The translations under genes and the position numbers were made by a program. The notes under the pieces were generated by a model that was not told the origin of the DNA, ran no database searches, and saw only the letters and a list, made by a program, of their open reading frames with translations. A stretch of 64,000 bases of DNA from Dickeya poaceiphila (GTDB lineage: Bacteria > Pseudomonadota > Gammaproteobacteria > Enterobacterales > Enterobacteriaceae), in the NCBI RefSeq assembly GCF_007858975.2, contig NZ_CP042220.2, positions 3,472,001 to 3,536,000 of the forward strand, given 5' to 3'. Below are positions 9,038 through 17,542 of this stretch, piece by piece. Numbering within the stretch: the stretch's first letter is position 1; every line of letters starts with the position of its first letter.

Positions 9038-9736
9038 ATGGAAAATTATACCCGACGCCGGTTTATTGCCATTATGGGCAGTACGCTGGCCGTTTCCGGC
9101 AGCGCTTTACCAGTCCTCGCACAGGAAGCAGCAACGCCTTCCGTCGGCCCACGCCCCGTCAAATTCGGCATACTACACAATGAACTACGCTGTATCGGCT
9201 GCAAAGCCTGCATGACCGCCTGCCGTAAAACCAATCAGGTACCGGAGGGCGTCACGCGGCTGGACATCATACAAACCGTTGATATCCCGGCCACCGATAC
9301 CACCAAACCGATAAAACAGTTCTTTCGTCAGTCCTGCCAGCACTGCGATAACCCGCCCTGTGTCTCGGTCTGCCCGACCGGCGCCTCATTTAAAGACGCA
9401 CTGACCGGTATTGTGGATGTCAATGACAAACGTTGCGTCGGCTGCCGTTACTGCATCGCCGCGTGTCCATACCATGTGCGCTTTATCAACCCGGTAACCA
9501 ATACTGCAGACAAGTGCAATTTTTGCCGGGAAACCAATCTAGCGGCAGGCAAGAAACCGGCCTGTGTCGAGATCTGCCCGACCAAGGCGCTGGTGTTCGG
9601 CGATCTTAACGATCCGGAAAGCGATATCTCGAAAATGATCAAAAGTAATCCTATCTATCGCAGCAAAGTCTATCTGGGCACCGGCCCCAACCTCTACCGC
9701 ATCCCCGGTAAATACGGAGAGAGCGACCATGCATGA
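9038..9736 (+). CDS. Tat-exported 4Fe-4S ferredoxin-like electron carrier (NrfC/DmsB type)
   Basis: A 232-residue iron-sulfur protein. The N-terminus carries a twin-arginine motif (TRRRFIAIMG) and a hydrophobic stretch ending near ALPVLAQEA, so the folded protein is exported to the periplasm. Cysteine clusters CIGCKACMTAC, CQHCDNPPCVSVCP, CVGCRYCIAACP and CNFC...CVEICP supply the 16 ligands for four [4Fe-4S] centres, as in NrfC and the beta subunits of molybdoenzymes. It overlaps the NrfD-like gene by 8 bases. Role by family: passing electrons from a quinol-oxidising membrane subunit to a periplasmic reductase. AAGG lies upstream of ATG 9038. Confidence 0.92.
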   Translation: MENYTRRRFIAIMGSTLAVSGSALPVLAQEAATPSVGPRPVKFGILHNELRCIGCKACMTACRKTNQVPEGVTRLDIIQTVDIPATDTTKPIKQFFRQSCQHCDNPPCVSVCPTGASFKDALTGIVDVNDKRCVGCRYCIAACPYHVRFINPVTNTADKCNFCRETNLAAGKKPACVEICPTKALVFGDLNDPESDISKMIKSNPIYRSKVYLGTGPNLYRIPGKYGESDHA

Positions 9737-10685
9737 TGCCTTTCACTTTCACTCGCTGGTATGGGACTGGCCCATCGCCGTCTATCTGCTGCTGGTGGGG
9801 ATTTCCTCCGGAATGATGGTGTTAACGCTGCTGTTTCGCCGCTATCTGCCTGCGGAAAATCAGCACCCCAACCGGTTGATTACCGCCACGGCAATCGTCG
9901 CCCCGCTGTCAGTGATAGTCGGGCTGGTGATCCTGATATTTCACCTCGCCCGCCCTGTCACTTTCTGGTATTTGATGTTTTTCTATAATCCTCATTCCAT
10001 CATGTCGCTGGGGGTGATGCTGTTTCAGGTATATATGCTGGTGATGTTCCTGTGGATTGCCAGCCTGTATCAGCAACCGTTGCTGGCCTGGAGCGAACGC
10101 CATTTACCGGGTGCGTTGCACGGTTTACTGAATCGCATAATCGCGCTGGTGACCCGCAGTCTGCGTCCGCTGGAGAATGTATTGCTAGTGCTGGCGCTGC
10201 TGCTTGGTTGCTATACCGGCTTTCTGCTCTCTGCACTGAAATCTTTCCCGCTACTGAATAATCCAGTGCTGCCGGTACTGTTTTTGGTGTCCGGCGTGAC
10301 CTCCGGCATCGCGGTACTGATGCTGGCCAGCGCATCGGCGCACAGTCAGCGCGATTGTCCTCACACCCTGCATCTGCTGCACAAACTGGAAAAACCGGTC
10401 GCGTTGGTCGAACTGTTCCTGCTGTTCGCCTTCTTTATCGGCCTGATGCTGGGCGGTGGACAGAAAGCGGTGGCAGCGCAGGTGGCACTGAGCGGATTCT
10501 GGGGCGGGGTGTTCTGGATAGGTATTATCGGCATCGGCATGTTGGTGCCGCTGGCGGCAGGTAGCCTGCCCACCCTACAGCGACATGTGCGGTTTGCGCC
10601 GCGAATTACCGCTGGCCTGACGCTGCTGGGTGTATTCCTGCTGCGGCTGTTCGTGCTGTACGCCGGACAGATGACGGTAGCCTGA
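9729..10685 (+). CDS. NrfD/PsrC-like membrane quinol dehydrogenase subunit
   Basis: A 318-residue polytopic inner-membrane protein with eight or nine hydrophobic segments, of the NrfD/PsrC type that exchanges electrons between menaquinol and an attached periplasmic iron-sulfur subunit. The ATG lies inside the end of the ferredoxin gene. No haem-binding motif is visible, as expected for this family. Together with the upstream gene it makes a complete NrfCD-like module, but no NrfA or molybdoenzyme catalytic gene follows; the downstream flavoproteins are the likely terminal acceptors. Confidence 0.88.
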   Translation: MHDAFHFHSLVWDWPIAVYLLLVGISSGMMVLTLLFRRYLPAENQHPNRLITATAIVAPLSVIVGLVILIFHLARPVTFWYLMFFYNPHSIMSLGVMLFQVYMLVMFLWIASLYQQPLLAWSERHLPGALHGLLNRIIALVTRSLRPLENVLLVLALLLGCYTGFLLSALKSFPLLNNPVLPVLFLVSGVTSGIAVLMLASASAHSQRDCPHTLHLLHKLEKPVALVELFLLFAFFIGLMLGGGQKAVAAQVALSGFWGGVFWIGIIGIGMLVPLAAGSLPTLQRHVRFAPRITAGLTLLGVFLLRLFVLYAGQMTVA

Positions 10686-10687
10686 CC

Positions 10688-12061
10688 ATGACCGGCCCTC
10701 GCGCACTCTTCTGGCTGGCATCGGTGGCGTTCTTCATGCAAGCGCTGGACACCACCATGCTGTATGTCGCCGTACCGGCGATAGCACGCTCGCTGCACCA
10801 GCCAGTGCTGCGTATGGAGCCTATCGTTATGGCTTACATCATCACCGTCGTGGCCTTTACCCCGATCAACAGCTGGCTGAGCCAGCATTTGGGAGAGCGA
10901 CGCACCTGTCTGGCTGCGCTGACTATCTTCACCGGCGGCGCACTACTGTGCTTTCATGCCGACTCCGCTCTTCACCTTGGTCTGGGGCGTTTTATTCAGG
11001 GAGCCGGCGGCGCGTTACTGCTGCCGGTGATCCGCACACAAGTACTGCGATATACCCCCGCCGATACCCGGCTGTCATTCCTCAACCGCATGACGCTGCT
11101 CGGCATGTTCGGCACCCTGACCGGACCGTTACTGGGTAGCCTGCTGACTGACTGGTTATCATGGCGAGCTATCTTTATCGCGCCGGTTCCGCTGGCGCTA
11201 CTGTGCCTGTGGCTGGCATGGCACACCCTGCCGACGGATGCTCGCGTCCGTACCTGCCGGATTTCAATGCGCAGCCTGCTGCCACTGATCGGCATTCTGC
11301 TGACAGTCACGCTGCTGCTGGTGGCCGCGCCGCGGCACCTGCTGTCGATACCGGTTATCGCGCTTCTGGGTCTGGCCGGCACCCTTTGCACCCTGTTCTA
11401 CCTGCGCAGCGATTTACCGGGACGCGAAGCCCTGCTGCCGGTTTCCCTGTTCAGTATCCGTTCCTTTTATGTCGGCGTATGGGGCGGCGTACTTACCCGG
11501 CTGCTGCTGGCCTCGCTGCCGGTGGTGATGTCGTTGGTGATCCAAACCTCGCTGGGCCTGCCCCCTGCCATCGCCGGTTTCATCATGCTGATGTTTTCCA
11601 CCGGCGCCCTGCTGGCCAAGCTAATGTTTGAAGCGCTGGTCCGCTGGCTGGGTTACCGCAATTTGCTGATTTACGGCACGTTGCTGGCTTCCGCGCAGGT
11701 ACTGCTGCTCGGTCTGGCTATCCAGCACCATTTACTGCCGGTGATTGGCGTCTGTGCTGTCGGCATCGGCGTATTGACTGCGCTGCTGCACTCGGCGGAA
11801 AGCACACTGGCTTGCTGTCATTTGTGCAGCGACACCTACAACAGCGGCAATAACATCATGATTCTCAGTCAGTTGATTGCCGTCATGCTCAGCATGGCGC
11901 TGACGTTCCCGGCGTTACGCCTGTTTTCTCAACTCGAACCGCTGCTGAACATCAACCATTTCAGCCTGCTGCTGTTACTGCTCGGAACCGGATTACCGCT
12001 GAGTTGCCTGTTGTTTCGTCACCTCAGCCATGAAGAAGGAAAAACGCTGCTGGCACCCTAG
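10688..12061 (+). CDS. MFS transporter, DHA2/MdtD-like
   Basis: A 457-residue transporter with 13-14 predicted membrane helices. The N-terminus MQALDTTMLYVAVPAIA is the motif of helix 1 of DHA2 drug:H+ antiporters (D-x-T-x-x-x-V-A-x-P), and GRFIQGAGGALLLPVIR resembles motif C/B regions. It begins two bases after the NrfD-like stop, so it is in the same transcript as the electron-transfer genes. In this position it may move the substrate or product of the periplasmic reductase across the membrane rather than act as a drug pump; that is inference. Confidence 0.85.
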   Translation: MTGPRALFWLASVAFFMQALDTTMLYVAVPAIARSLHQPVLRMEPIVMAYIITVVAFTPINSWLSQHLGERRTCLAALTIFTGGALLCFHADSALHLGLGRFIQGAGGALLLPVIRTQVLRYTPADTRLSFLNRMTLLGMFGTLTGPLLGSLLTDWLSWRAIFIAPVPLALLCLWLAWHTLPTDARVRTCRISMRSLLPLIGILLTVTLLLVAAPRHLLSIPVIALLGLAGTLCTLFYLRSDLPGREALLPVSLFSIRSFYVGVWGGVLTRLLLASLPVVMSLVIQTSLGLPPAIAGFIMLMFSTGALLAKLMFEALVRWLGYRNLLIYGTLLASAQVLLLGLAIQHHLLPVIGVCAVGIGVLTALLHSAESTLACCHLCSDTYNSGNNIMILSQLIAVMLSMALTFPALRLFSQLEPLLNINHFSLLLLLLGTGLPLSCLLFRHLSHEEGKTLLAP

Positions 12062-12117
12062 CCCGGTGCGTTTTGCCGTTTATTGATGATGTCAACCACA
12101 CAGAGTGAATGCACGTT

Positions 12118-12468
12118 ATGAAAAAAAGCTCCATCAAATTATTAGGTTGTCTGTTGCTGGTCGCCGGGGCGGCGATTGCCGAAGACGCAGGTCAGTTCAA
12201 AGCCGGAACTTACTCGGCCACCGGGCAGGGCATCGGCGGTGACGTGACAGTCACGCTGGATGTCGATGCCACAGGCGTGGTGCAGAAAGCCACTATCGAT
12301 GCGCCCAACGAAACCCCGGAAGTGGGCGGGGAAGCCGCTAAAGAGCTGGCTAAGACCATGACGGAGAAAAAGACTATCAACGTCGATGGCGTTTCCGGCG
12401 CCACCATGACCAGCGGTGCAGTACATGAGGCGTCTCAGGCGGCGTACGCCAAAGCTAAAGCGAAATGA
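12118..12468 (+). CDS. Periplasmic FMN-binding domain protein (covalent flavin carrier)
   Basis: A 116-residue exported protein: signal peptide (residues 1-20, ending AIA-ED) followed by a single FMN-bind domain. DGVSGATMTSGAV near residues 86-98 contains the D-x2-SGAT motif in which ApbE attaches FMN to the Thr. Such domains carry electrons from quinol dehydrogenases to flavocytochrome-like reductases. An in-frame ATG at 12109 is nearer to AGAG than is usual; ATG 12118 is preferred but not certain. It stands just upstream of a FAD reductase that lacks such a domain, suggesting a split version of the two-domain UrdA/FrdA-like enzymes. Confidence 0.87.
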   Translation: MKKSSIKLLGCLLLVAGAAIAEDAGQFKAGTYSATGQGIGGDVTVTLDVDATGVVQKATIDAPNETPEVGGEAAKELAKTMTEKKTINVDGVSGATMTSGAVHEASQAAYAKAKAK

Positions 12469-12530
12469 ATACCGGACGACGCGCTGGTTTTTGGCGCGTC
12501 ATTCCACGCGTAAAATAAAAGGAAAATAAT

Positions 12531-14102
12531 ATGGTTCAATACCGAAAAAAACTCCTTGCGGCTTTGTGCCTCTCGGTGCTGGGAATTACGTCTGCTCAGG
12601 CATCAGGACAGGCCGAACCTGCTGCCGAACCCGCTAAAAGCGCTGAGCCGGCCAAACCGGTCGAGCTTCCTAAAAGTGCTGACGTGGTCGTGATCGGCGC
12701 AGGCGCTGCAGGCACCGCCGCTACCATGGCGGCAGCCGAGAAAGGCGCCAGCGTGGTGTTGCTGGAAAAACAACCCGCAGTCGGCGGCACCGGCAATTTT
12801 GCAGAAGGTATCTTCGCGGCCAACAGCTCGATGCAGAAACGCCAGGGCATCGTGGTTACGCCAGACATGGCCTTCAAGACCATCATGGAATACAGCCACT
12901 GGATGGCCAACCCGTATGTGGTGCGCACCTTCGTGAATCGCTCTGCCGACACCATCGAGTGGGTGAAATCCAAAGGCATCAAGTTTGAATACATCGGCCC
13001 CGGCGGACCGGGCGGAATGCTGACCTGGCACGTTATCGACGGTCCCGGCCACGGTCGCTACCTGATCAAAACCTTTCATGAGCAGTTCAAAAACATGAAG
13101 GTCACCACGCTGGTGAAAACCGCCGGTAAAGATCTGGTGATGAAAGATGGCAAAATTACCGGCGTAATCGCTGAAGGCAGCGACGGCAAACCGTTCCAGA
13201 TCGACACCAAAGCGGTGATCGTCGCCACCGGCGGCTACGCCAACAACAAAGAGATGCTGCAAAAATATGTCGCTATGCCCGACACCATCATGGTCGGCAA
13301 CATCGGTAAAGACGGCGACGGCATCAAAATGGCATGGAAAGCCGGTGCCAAGGAAGAAGGCATGGGCGTGGTGCAGTCTTACCGTCCCGGCCTGCCGGAT
13401 TATGCACCCAACTCCCAGATGCTGGCTGCGGCTCGTCAGCCGTACCTGTGGGTGGACAAAACCGGACGCCGCTTCACCGATGAGTCCATCGTCATCATTT
13501 GGCCGCACGCAGGTAACGCACTGGCTAAGGCTGGCGGCGTGATGTATTCCATCTTTGACGACGATACCCGCAAACACGTAGTCAATGATGGTATCGATGT
13601 ACCTATCGGCGAATGGGTTATCGCTAATACCAAACTGGTGAAATTTGATGACGAGTTCGCCAAAGAGAGCCAGAAAAACCGTGGTTTTGTCTTCAAAAGC
13701 AACAGTCTTGACGACCTGGCTAAACAGATGGGTATCGACCCGGCAGTGCTGAAACGCACAGTTGAGGACAACAACCGCTACGCAGCCCAGAAACGCGACG
13801 ACGTCTTCAACAAGAACATGGATTATTTGCGTCCGGTGAAAACCGGTCCGTTCTATGCCGTGAAGATGATGCCTGCGGCGCTCGGTACGCTCGGCGGCGT
13901 GAAGATTAACGAGAAAATGGAAGCTGTCAGTCCGAACGGCAGCCCGGTGCCAGGCCTGTATGTAACCGGCAACGATGCCGCCGGTATGTACGGCGACACC
14001 TATGACCTGCTGCTGGGTGGCGGTACGTTCGGCTTTGCGCTCAACTCTGGCCGCATGGCTGGCGAAAACGCCCTCGAATACCTCCACTTCACCGCCAAGT
14101 AA
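12531..14102 (+). CDS. Periplasmic FAD-dependent reductase (flavocytochrome c fumarate/urocanate-reductase-like)
   Basis: A 523-residue flavoprotein with a signal peptide (residues 1-24), an Ala/Pro-rich linker (about 25-48) and an FAD-binding start VVVIGAGAAGTAATMAA (about 51-67). ATGGYANN and the C-terminal GLYVTGNDAAG segment are typical of the fumarate reductase/succinate dehydrogenase flavoprotein family of soluble periplasmic reductases. No CxxCH haem site and no FMN domain are present, so it must receive electrons from partner proteins, presumably the FMN carrier 62 bases upstream. The NRLGGN substrate motif of true fumarate reductases is replaced by GGGTFGFALNSGR, so the acceptor is probably not fumarate itself. 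AAGGAAAA precedes ATG 12531. Confidence 0.88.
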   Translation: MVQYRKKLLAALCLSVLGITSAQASGQAEPAAEPAKSAEPAKPVELPKSADVVVIGAGAAGTAATMAAAEKGASVVLLEKQPAVGGTGNFAEGIFAANSSMQKRQGIVVTPDMAFKTIMEYSHWMANPYVVRTFVNRSADTIEWVKSKGIKFEYIGPGGPGGMLTWHVIDGPGHGRYLIKTFHEQFKNMKVTTLVKTAGKDLVMKDGKITGVIAEGSDGKPFQIDTKAVIVATGGYANNKEMLQKYVAMPDTIMVGNIGKDGDGIKMAWKAGAKEEGMGVVQSYRPGLPDYAPNSQMLAAARQPYLWVDKTGRRFTDESIVIIWPHAGNALAKAGGVMYSIFDDDTRKHVVNDGIDVPIGEWVIANTKLVKFDDEFAKESQKNRGFVFKSNSLDDLAKQMGIDPAVLKRTVEDNNRYAAQKRDDVFNKNMDYLRPVKTGPFYAVKMMPAALGTLGGVKINEKMEAVSPNGSPVPGLYVTGNDAAGMYGDTYDLLLGGGTFGFALNSGRMAGENALEYLHFTAK

Positions 14103-14111
14103 TGCCTTTCG

Positions 14112-14130
14112 TCCCCCACGCTGTGGGGGA
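14112..14130 (+). terminator. Hairpin terminator after the FAD reductase
   Basis: Eight-base stem (14112-14119 with 14123-14130) with a 3-base loop, followed by CTTTC. The stability is high but the T tract is short. Confidence 0.65.
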
Positions 14131-14184
14131 CTTTCACACCTCACGAAACGTCTTCACACTTTACGAGTCTTCACACTTTACGAA
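14131..14184. repeat. Tandem 17-bp repeats between the reductase and alkB
   Basis: Two near-identical 17-base units (TCTTCACACTTTACGA + G/A; 14151-14167 and 14168-14184), with a weaker third copy before them (14131-14147). The last unit reaches into the end of alkB (stop at 14171 on the minus strand). Confidence 0.75.
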
Positions 14185-14824
14185 ACGTCAAATTAAAGCG
14201 CACTTCATCCGACATTCCCGCCGGCAGCGGCCCGCGTTTAAGCGGCAAAATGGCGTGGTAATACAGTCGGGACGGACCACCCCACACCACCACATCGCCG
14301 TGCGTCAGCGCCAGCCGCTGGCATGGGTCACTGCGTTTCCTCCCGCCAAACAGAAATACTGCACCTAACCCCAGTGAGACTGAGACAATCGGCTGGCGTA
14401 AGTCCTGCTCGTCTTTGTCCTGATGCAACGACAGTTTGGCACCCACCGCGTAACGATTAATCAGGCAGGCATCTGGCGAAAAGCCGGGGTATCCGGCGGC
14501 ACTGGCCGCCGCCTGCGACAGTTGCAAAAAGCAGGCTGGCATAGCAGGCCACGGCTGGCCGCTCCGCGGGTCTTGCGTACTGTAGCGGTACCCCTGCTCG
14601 TCGCTCACCCAACCCCGCGGCCCGCAATTGCTCATCGCCACCGACATGGTATGTCCGCCCGGCGTCACCATGTGGCGAAACGGCGCACGTTGCGTCACCA
14701 TTTCCAGCGCGGCCAGCAATTCACCGGCCTGTTGCCAGGCAAAGCCTCGCAGCAACATCGCACCGGGTGCCAGCGTTTCATTCCGGCGTTCCGGCGGCTC
14801 ATCGGCAAACAGTTCGAAATTCAT
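14171..14824 (-). CDS. alkB: Alpha-ketoglutarate-dependent DNA dealkylase AlkB
   Basis: A 217-residue Fe(II)/2-oxoglutarate dioxygenase of normal AlkB length. The iron ligands H-x-D are in LSLHQDKDE, the distal His in RLYYHAILP, and the 2-oxoglutarate arginines in the C-terminal RFNLTFRKV. NRYAVGAKLSLHQDKDE is the AlkB signature region. It oxidatively removes 1-methyladenine and 3-methylcytosine lesions. It is divergent from an AlkA-like glycosylase gene 110 bases away, pairing direct reversal with base excision of alkyl damage. The end is overlapped by 17-bp tandem repeats. Confidence 0.95.
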   Translation of the reverse strand: MNFELFADEPPERRNETLAPGAMLLRGFAWQQAGELLAALEMVTQRAPFRHMVTPGGHTMSVAMSNCGPRGWVSDEQGYRYSTQDPRSGQPWPAMPACFLQLSQAAASAAGYPGFSPDACLINRYAVGAKLSLHQDKDEQDLRQPIVSVSLGLGAVFLFGGRKRSDPCQRLALTHGDVVVWGGPSRLYYHAILPLKRGPLPAGMSDEVRFNLTFRKV

Positions 14825-14934
14825 GCAATAACCTGTTCAAATAACCAGTACAATTGAGTATATCTCTCTTAGCAGAGCATTGCCTGCTGAAATGAATCAC
14901 CAACTAGAATCACCCACAATAAGGATACCAATCA

Positions 14935-15606
14935 ATGACGCCATCGCGGCTCCCATTTAACGAACCTCAGGCTCTCGCCCATTTGTCCGCGATTGACGGG
15001 CACTGGGCACGGTTGATCGACGGTGTCGGACATATTCGCTTTGAAAGCCGCCCGACACGGGAACCTTACGAGGCGCTGATTCGGGCGGTTGCCAGCCAGC
15101 AACTCAGTAACCGTGCTGCGGCTGCCATCATCAGCAAGCTACAACAACGTTTTGAAGTGGAAGAAAACGAGTTTCCCTCCGCCAGACAACTGGCAACATG
15201 CGAACCGGCAGTGTTGCGCCAGTGCGGTTTTTCCGCCCGTAAAATCGACACGGTTACAGCTATTGCGCAAGGGGTGCTGAGCGGGCTGGTGCCAGGCAGG
15301 GCGGCAGCAGAACATCTGGATGACGACACGCTGATAGAACGCCTTTGCACCTTGAAGGGTATCGGACGCTGGACGGTAGAAATGCTGTTGATCTCTACAC
15401 TGGAGCGGATGGATATCATGCCGGTGGACGATCTTGGCATCAAACAGGGGTTTCGTTACCTGTATCGCTTAACGCAGGACCCGACGCGTAAAGCAATGCT
15501 GGAGATGAGTGAGCCATGCCGCCCCTATCGCACGTTGGCCGCCTGGTATCTGTGGCGCATTCCCCATATGCCGGATTACGCCGAATACCGGGCGTCGTTG
15601 CGTTAG
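14935..15606 (+). CDS. DNA-3-methyladenine glycosylase (AlkA/Mag1-like)
   Basis: A 223-residue HhH-GPD glycosylase. The helix-hairpin-helix LKGIGRWTVEMLL (about residues 140-152) is followed by the catalytic Asp in MPVDDLGI (about residue 164). It lacks the extra N-terminal domain of E. coli AlkA (282 residues) and is closer in length to the yeast Mag1 type. It excises 3-methyladenine and related bases. It is divergent from alkB, suggesting a small alkylation-repair locus. AAGGATACC lies ahead of ATG 14935. Confidence 0.9.
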   Translation: MTPSRLPFNEPQALAHLSAIDGHWARLIDGVGHIRFESRPTREPYEALIRAVASQQLSNRAAAAIISKLQQRFEVEENEFPSARQLATCEPAVLRQCGFSARKIDTVTAIAQGVLSGLVPGRAAAEHLDDDTLIERLCTLKGIGRWTVEMLLISTLERMDIMPVDDLGIKQGFRYLYRLTQDPTRKAMLEMSEPCRPYRTLAAWYLWRIPHMPDYAEYRASLR

Positions 15607-15686
15607 TCAATCGGCGCATTATGCAACCAGCACGGACGCAAGAAGAAATGACACCATCCCGCTACACCTTTCGTCGTGCCATAGGG

Positions 15687-16151
15687 CTAGCGCCCCTGTA
15701 CGACGGCCGCCAGCAACCGTTCACGCAATACATCGTATAGCCAGTTGTAGGCCATGGTGTACGGCAGGAAAAACAGGAAGAAACCGATCTCCACCATCAG
15801 CGCTTGCCGCAGCGTGATATTCAACATCCACGCTGCCAGCGGCAAGCCAATCAGGATAAAACCGCCTTCAAAGCCCAGCGCGTGGCCGATACGCACCCAC
15901 AGGCTACGTTTAACGCGGCTGACCGGCCACAGGCTATCAAACAGACTGTTGTACGCCACATTCCAGACCATCGCCACGCCGGACAGCATGACAGACAGCA
16001 TACCAACCTGAAGGACAGAACGCCCAAGCACCCAGGCACCGATGGGAGCACAAATCAGCAATGCCATCACTTCAAAACCGATGGCATGTACCACCCTCTC
16101 ACGCCATGTTTTTTGCTGATGATGCGCTTTCTGCTGGATTCGCTGTTGCAT
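15687..16151 (-). CDS. PACE-family multidrug efflux transporter (AceI-like)
   Basis: A 154-residue inner-membrane protein made of two repeated bacterial transmembrane pair domains, each with the pattern ER.VHA.GFE ... WN..YN.LFD (residues about 19-85 and 86-145), giving four helices. These are hallmarks of the proteobacterial antimicrobial compound efflux family, which export chlorhexidine and other biocides or polyamines by proton exchange. Start ATG 16151 is chosen because AGGAGG precedes it at ideal distance; an upstream ATG (16184) lacks one. The divergent LysR gene is the usual partner regulator. Confidence 0.92.
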   Translation of the reverse strand: MQQRIQQKAHHQQKTWRERVVHAIGFEVMALLICAPIGAWVLGRSVLQVGMLSVMLSGVAMVWNVAYNSLFDSLWPVSRVKRSLWVRIGHALGFEGGFILIGLPLAAWMLNITLRQALMVEIGFFLFFLPYTMAYNWLYDVLRERLLAAVVQGR

Positions 16152-16257
16152 GTTTTCCTCCTTCTGATGGCATGACGGCGACAACGGGTTGCCATTCTCA
16201 TCGAAATAATCAATAGTGTTAAATTAGTTTCCATCTAAAAAATCGATAGAGTGCGCA

Positions 16258-17124
16258 ATGCGTTATTCCCCCGAATCCCTGCTGGCGTTTATCGCAACCG
16301 TAAACACCGGTTCGTTTTCCGCCGCGGCACGCCACCTGCAAAAAAGCCAGTCCACCGTTAGCACCGCGGTAGCGAATCTGGAAGCCGATTTGGGCCTGAC
16401 GCTGTTCGACAGGCGCGGTCATCAACCGGTGCTGACAGATGAAGGACGCAAGGTGCTCAGCCACGTCAAAGCAATTCTGTCCGCCAGCGAGGCACTGGAC
16501 GAGCTGGCGATTCGGCTGGCGGACAAGGTTGAGCCGCGGCTCACCTTTGTGTTGTCGGACACCTGGCAGTGCCGCTACTACCATCCGGTATTGCGACGCT
16601 TCGCCGAGCGTTTTCCTGATGTAGAGTTTGAATGCTTGATTGCGGAAGACGAGGACGTGGTGGACCTGTTGCAGTCGCAGCGTGCTCACGTCGGCGTATT
16701 GCAGGCTCAGGCGCATTACCCCATCGACATTGCGGTGTCCCGGTTACAGGTGAAAACCGAAATGGCGGTCTATGTGGCCCACAACCACCCGCTGGCACAG
16801 CAGCCGCAGGTAACGCAGGTACAACTCGCCACGGAGCGCCAGCTGTGCCTGCATACTTATACTCAGCACGAGCGCCCACGTTCCGAAGGCGCCACCTGGT
16901 CAACACCGTCGTATCTGATGCTGCTGGAAATGGCGGAACAGGGATTTGGCTGGAGTACGCTGCCGCGCTGGCTGGTGGACGAATACGCGCAAAACCGACT
17001 GGTGGAACTGGCGCTGTCAGGCTGGCCGCGGCAAATTGAGGTGGATATCGCCTGGTCACGCCCGTCGCCCCCCGGCCCGGCAGGGTTGTGGTTGATAGAT
17101 ACCCTGCTGGAGCAGCGTGAATGA
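16258..17124 (+). CDS. LysR-family regulator (AceR-like) of the PACE pump
   Basis: A 288-residue LysR-type protein with the helix-turn-helix at about residues 18-40 (SFSAAARHLQKSQSTVSTAV) and a standard effector domain. It diverges from the PACE transporter gene with 106 bases between starts; in Acinetobacter the LysR protein AceR activates aceI in the same layout, so it probably controls this pump. The effector ligand is not known. Confidence 0.88.
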   Translation: MRYSPESLLAFIATVNTGSFSAAARHLQKSQSTVSTAVANLEADLGLTLFDRRGHQPVLTDEGRKVLSHVKAILSASEALDELAIRLADKVEPRLTFVLSDTWQCRYYHPVLRRFAERFPDVEFECLIAEDEDVVDLLQSQRAHVGVLQAQAHYPIDIAVSRLQVKTEMAVYVAHNHPLAQQPQVTQVQLATERQLCLHTYTQHERPRSEGATWSTPSYLMLLEMAEQGFGWSTLPRWLVDEYAQNRLVELALSGWPRQIEVDIAWSRPSPPGPAGLWLIDTLLEQRE

Positions 17125-17542
17125 ATATCGGTCAGCCCAATGTCATTGAGCTGACAATAAACCGGTATTTAATGGAAAACTACCTGTCATGCCTCGCACT
17201 TAATTAATTTAAATAAATGATTTAATATGCAGGGTGCCAGAGGAATTGTTGCCAATAGCGACGCTGGGTTGCCGCCTGAGATATATTTTCGACAAAAACA
17301 TGACGGAGATAAAAATAATGTGACTTGTCAGCGTGGTGCTACCTGTCATAAAGCCATAGTATGTGAGGTGGTATCCCTCAAGGGGCGCGGTACTGGCGCA
17401 CGTTAAGGAATATCACCCAACGTTTATTGCTTTTGTCGCCGAGCCAGAGACGATTGACACAACAATAAGACCGACACAAAAGCCTGAACGGAAAATAAGA
17501 CCCGATAAATCACTCAATTATGCAGCTGCAAGTGAGAAGAAA
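17125..17542 (+). promoter_or_regulatory. Upstream region of the fumarase gene
   Basis: These 418 bases between the LysR gene and fumarase hold no credible gene. The fumarase frame remains open back to a possible start at 17363, but the extra residues are unlike the family. The promoter is presumably here; no specific site is convincing. Confidence 0.4.

Noticed and set aside
12603..14144. A 513-codon open frame antisense to the FAD reductase gene
   Set aside because: It mirrors the codon structure of a well-supported flavoprotein, is rich in His/Gln as expected from an antisense frame, and has no domain or ribosome site.
17363..17542. A 60-codon N-terminal extension of the fumarase
   Set aside because: FumA proteins begin at MSNKPF; the upstream codons have no homology and no ribosome site of their own.
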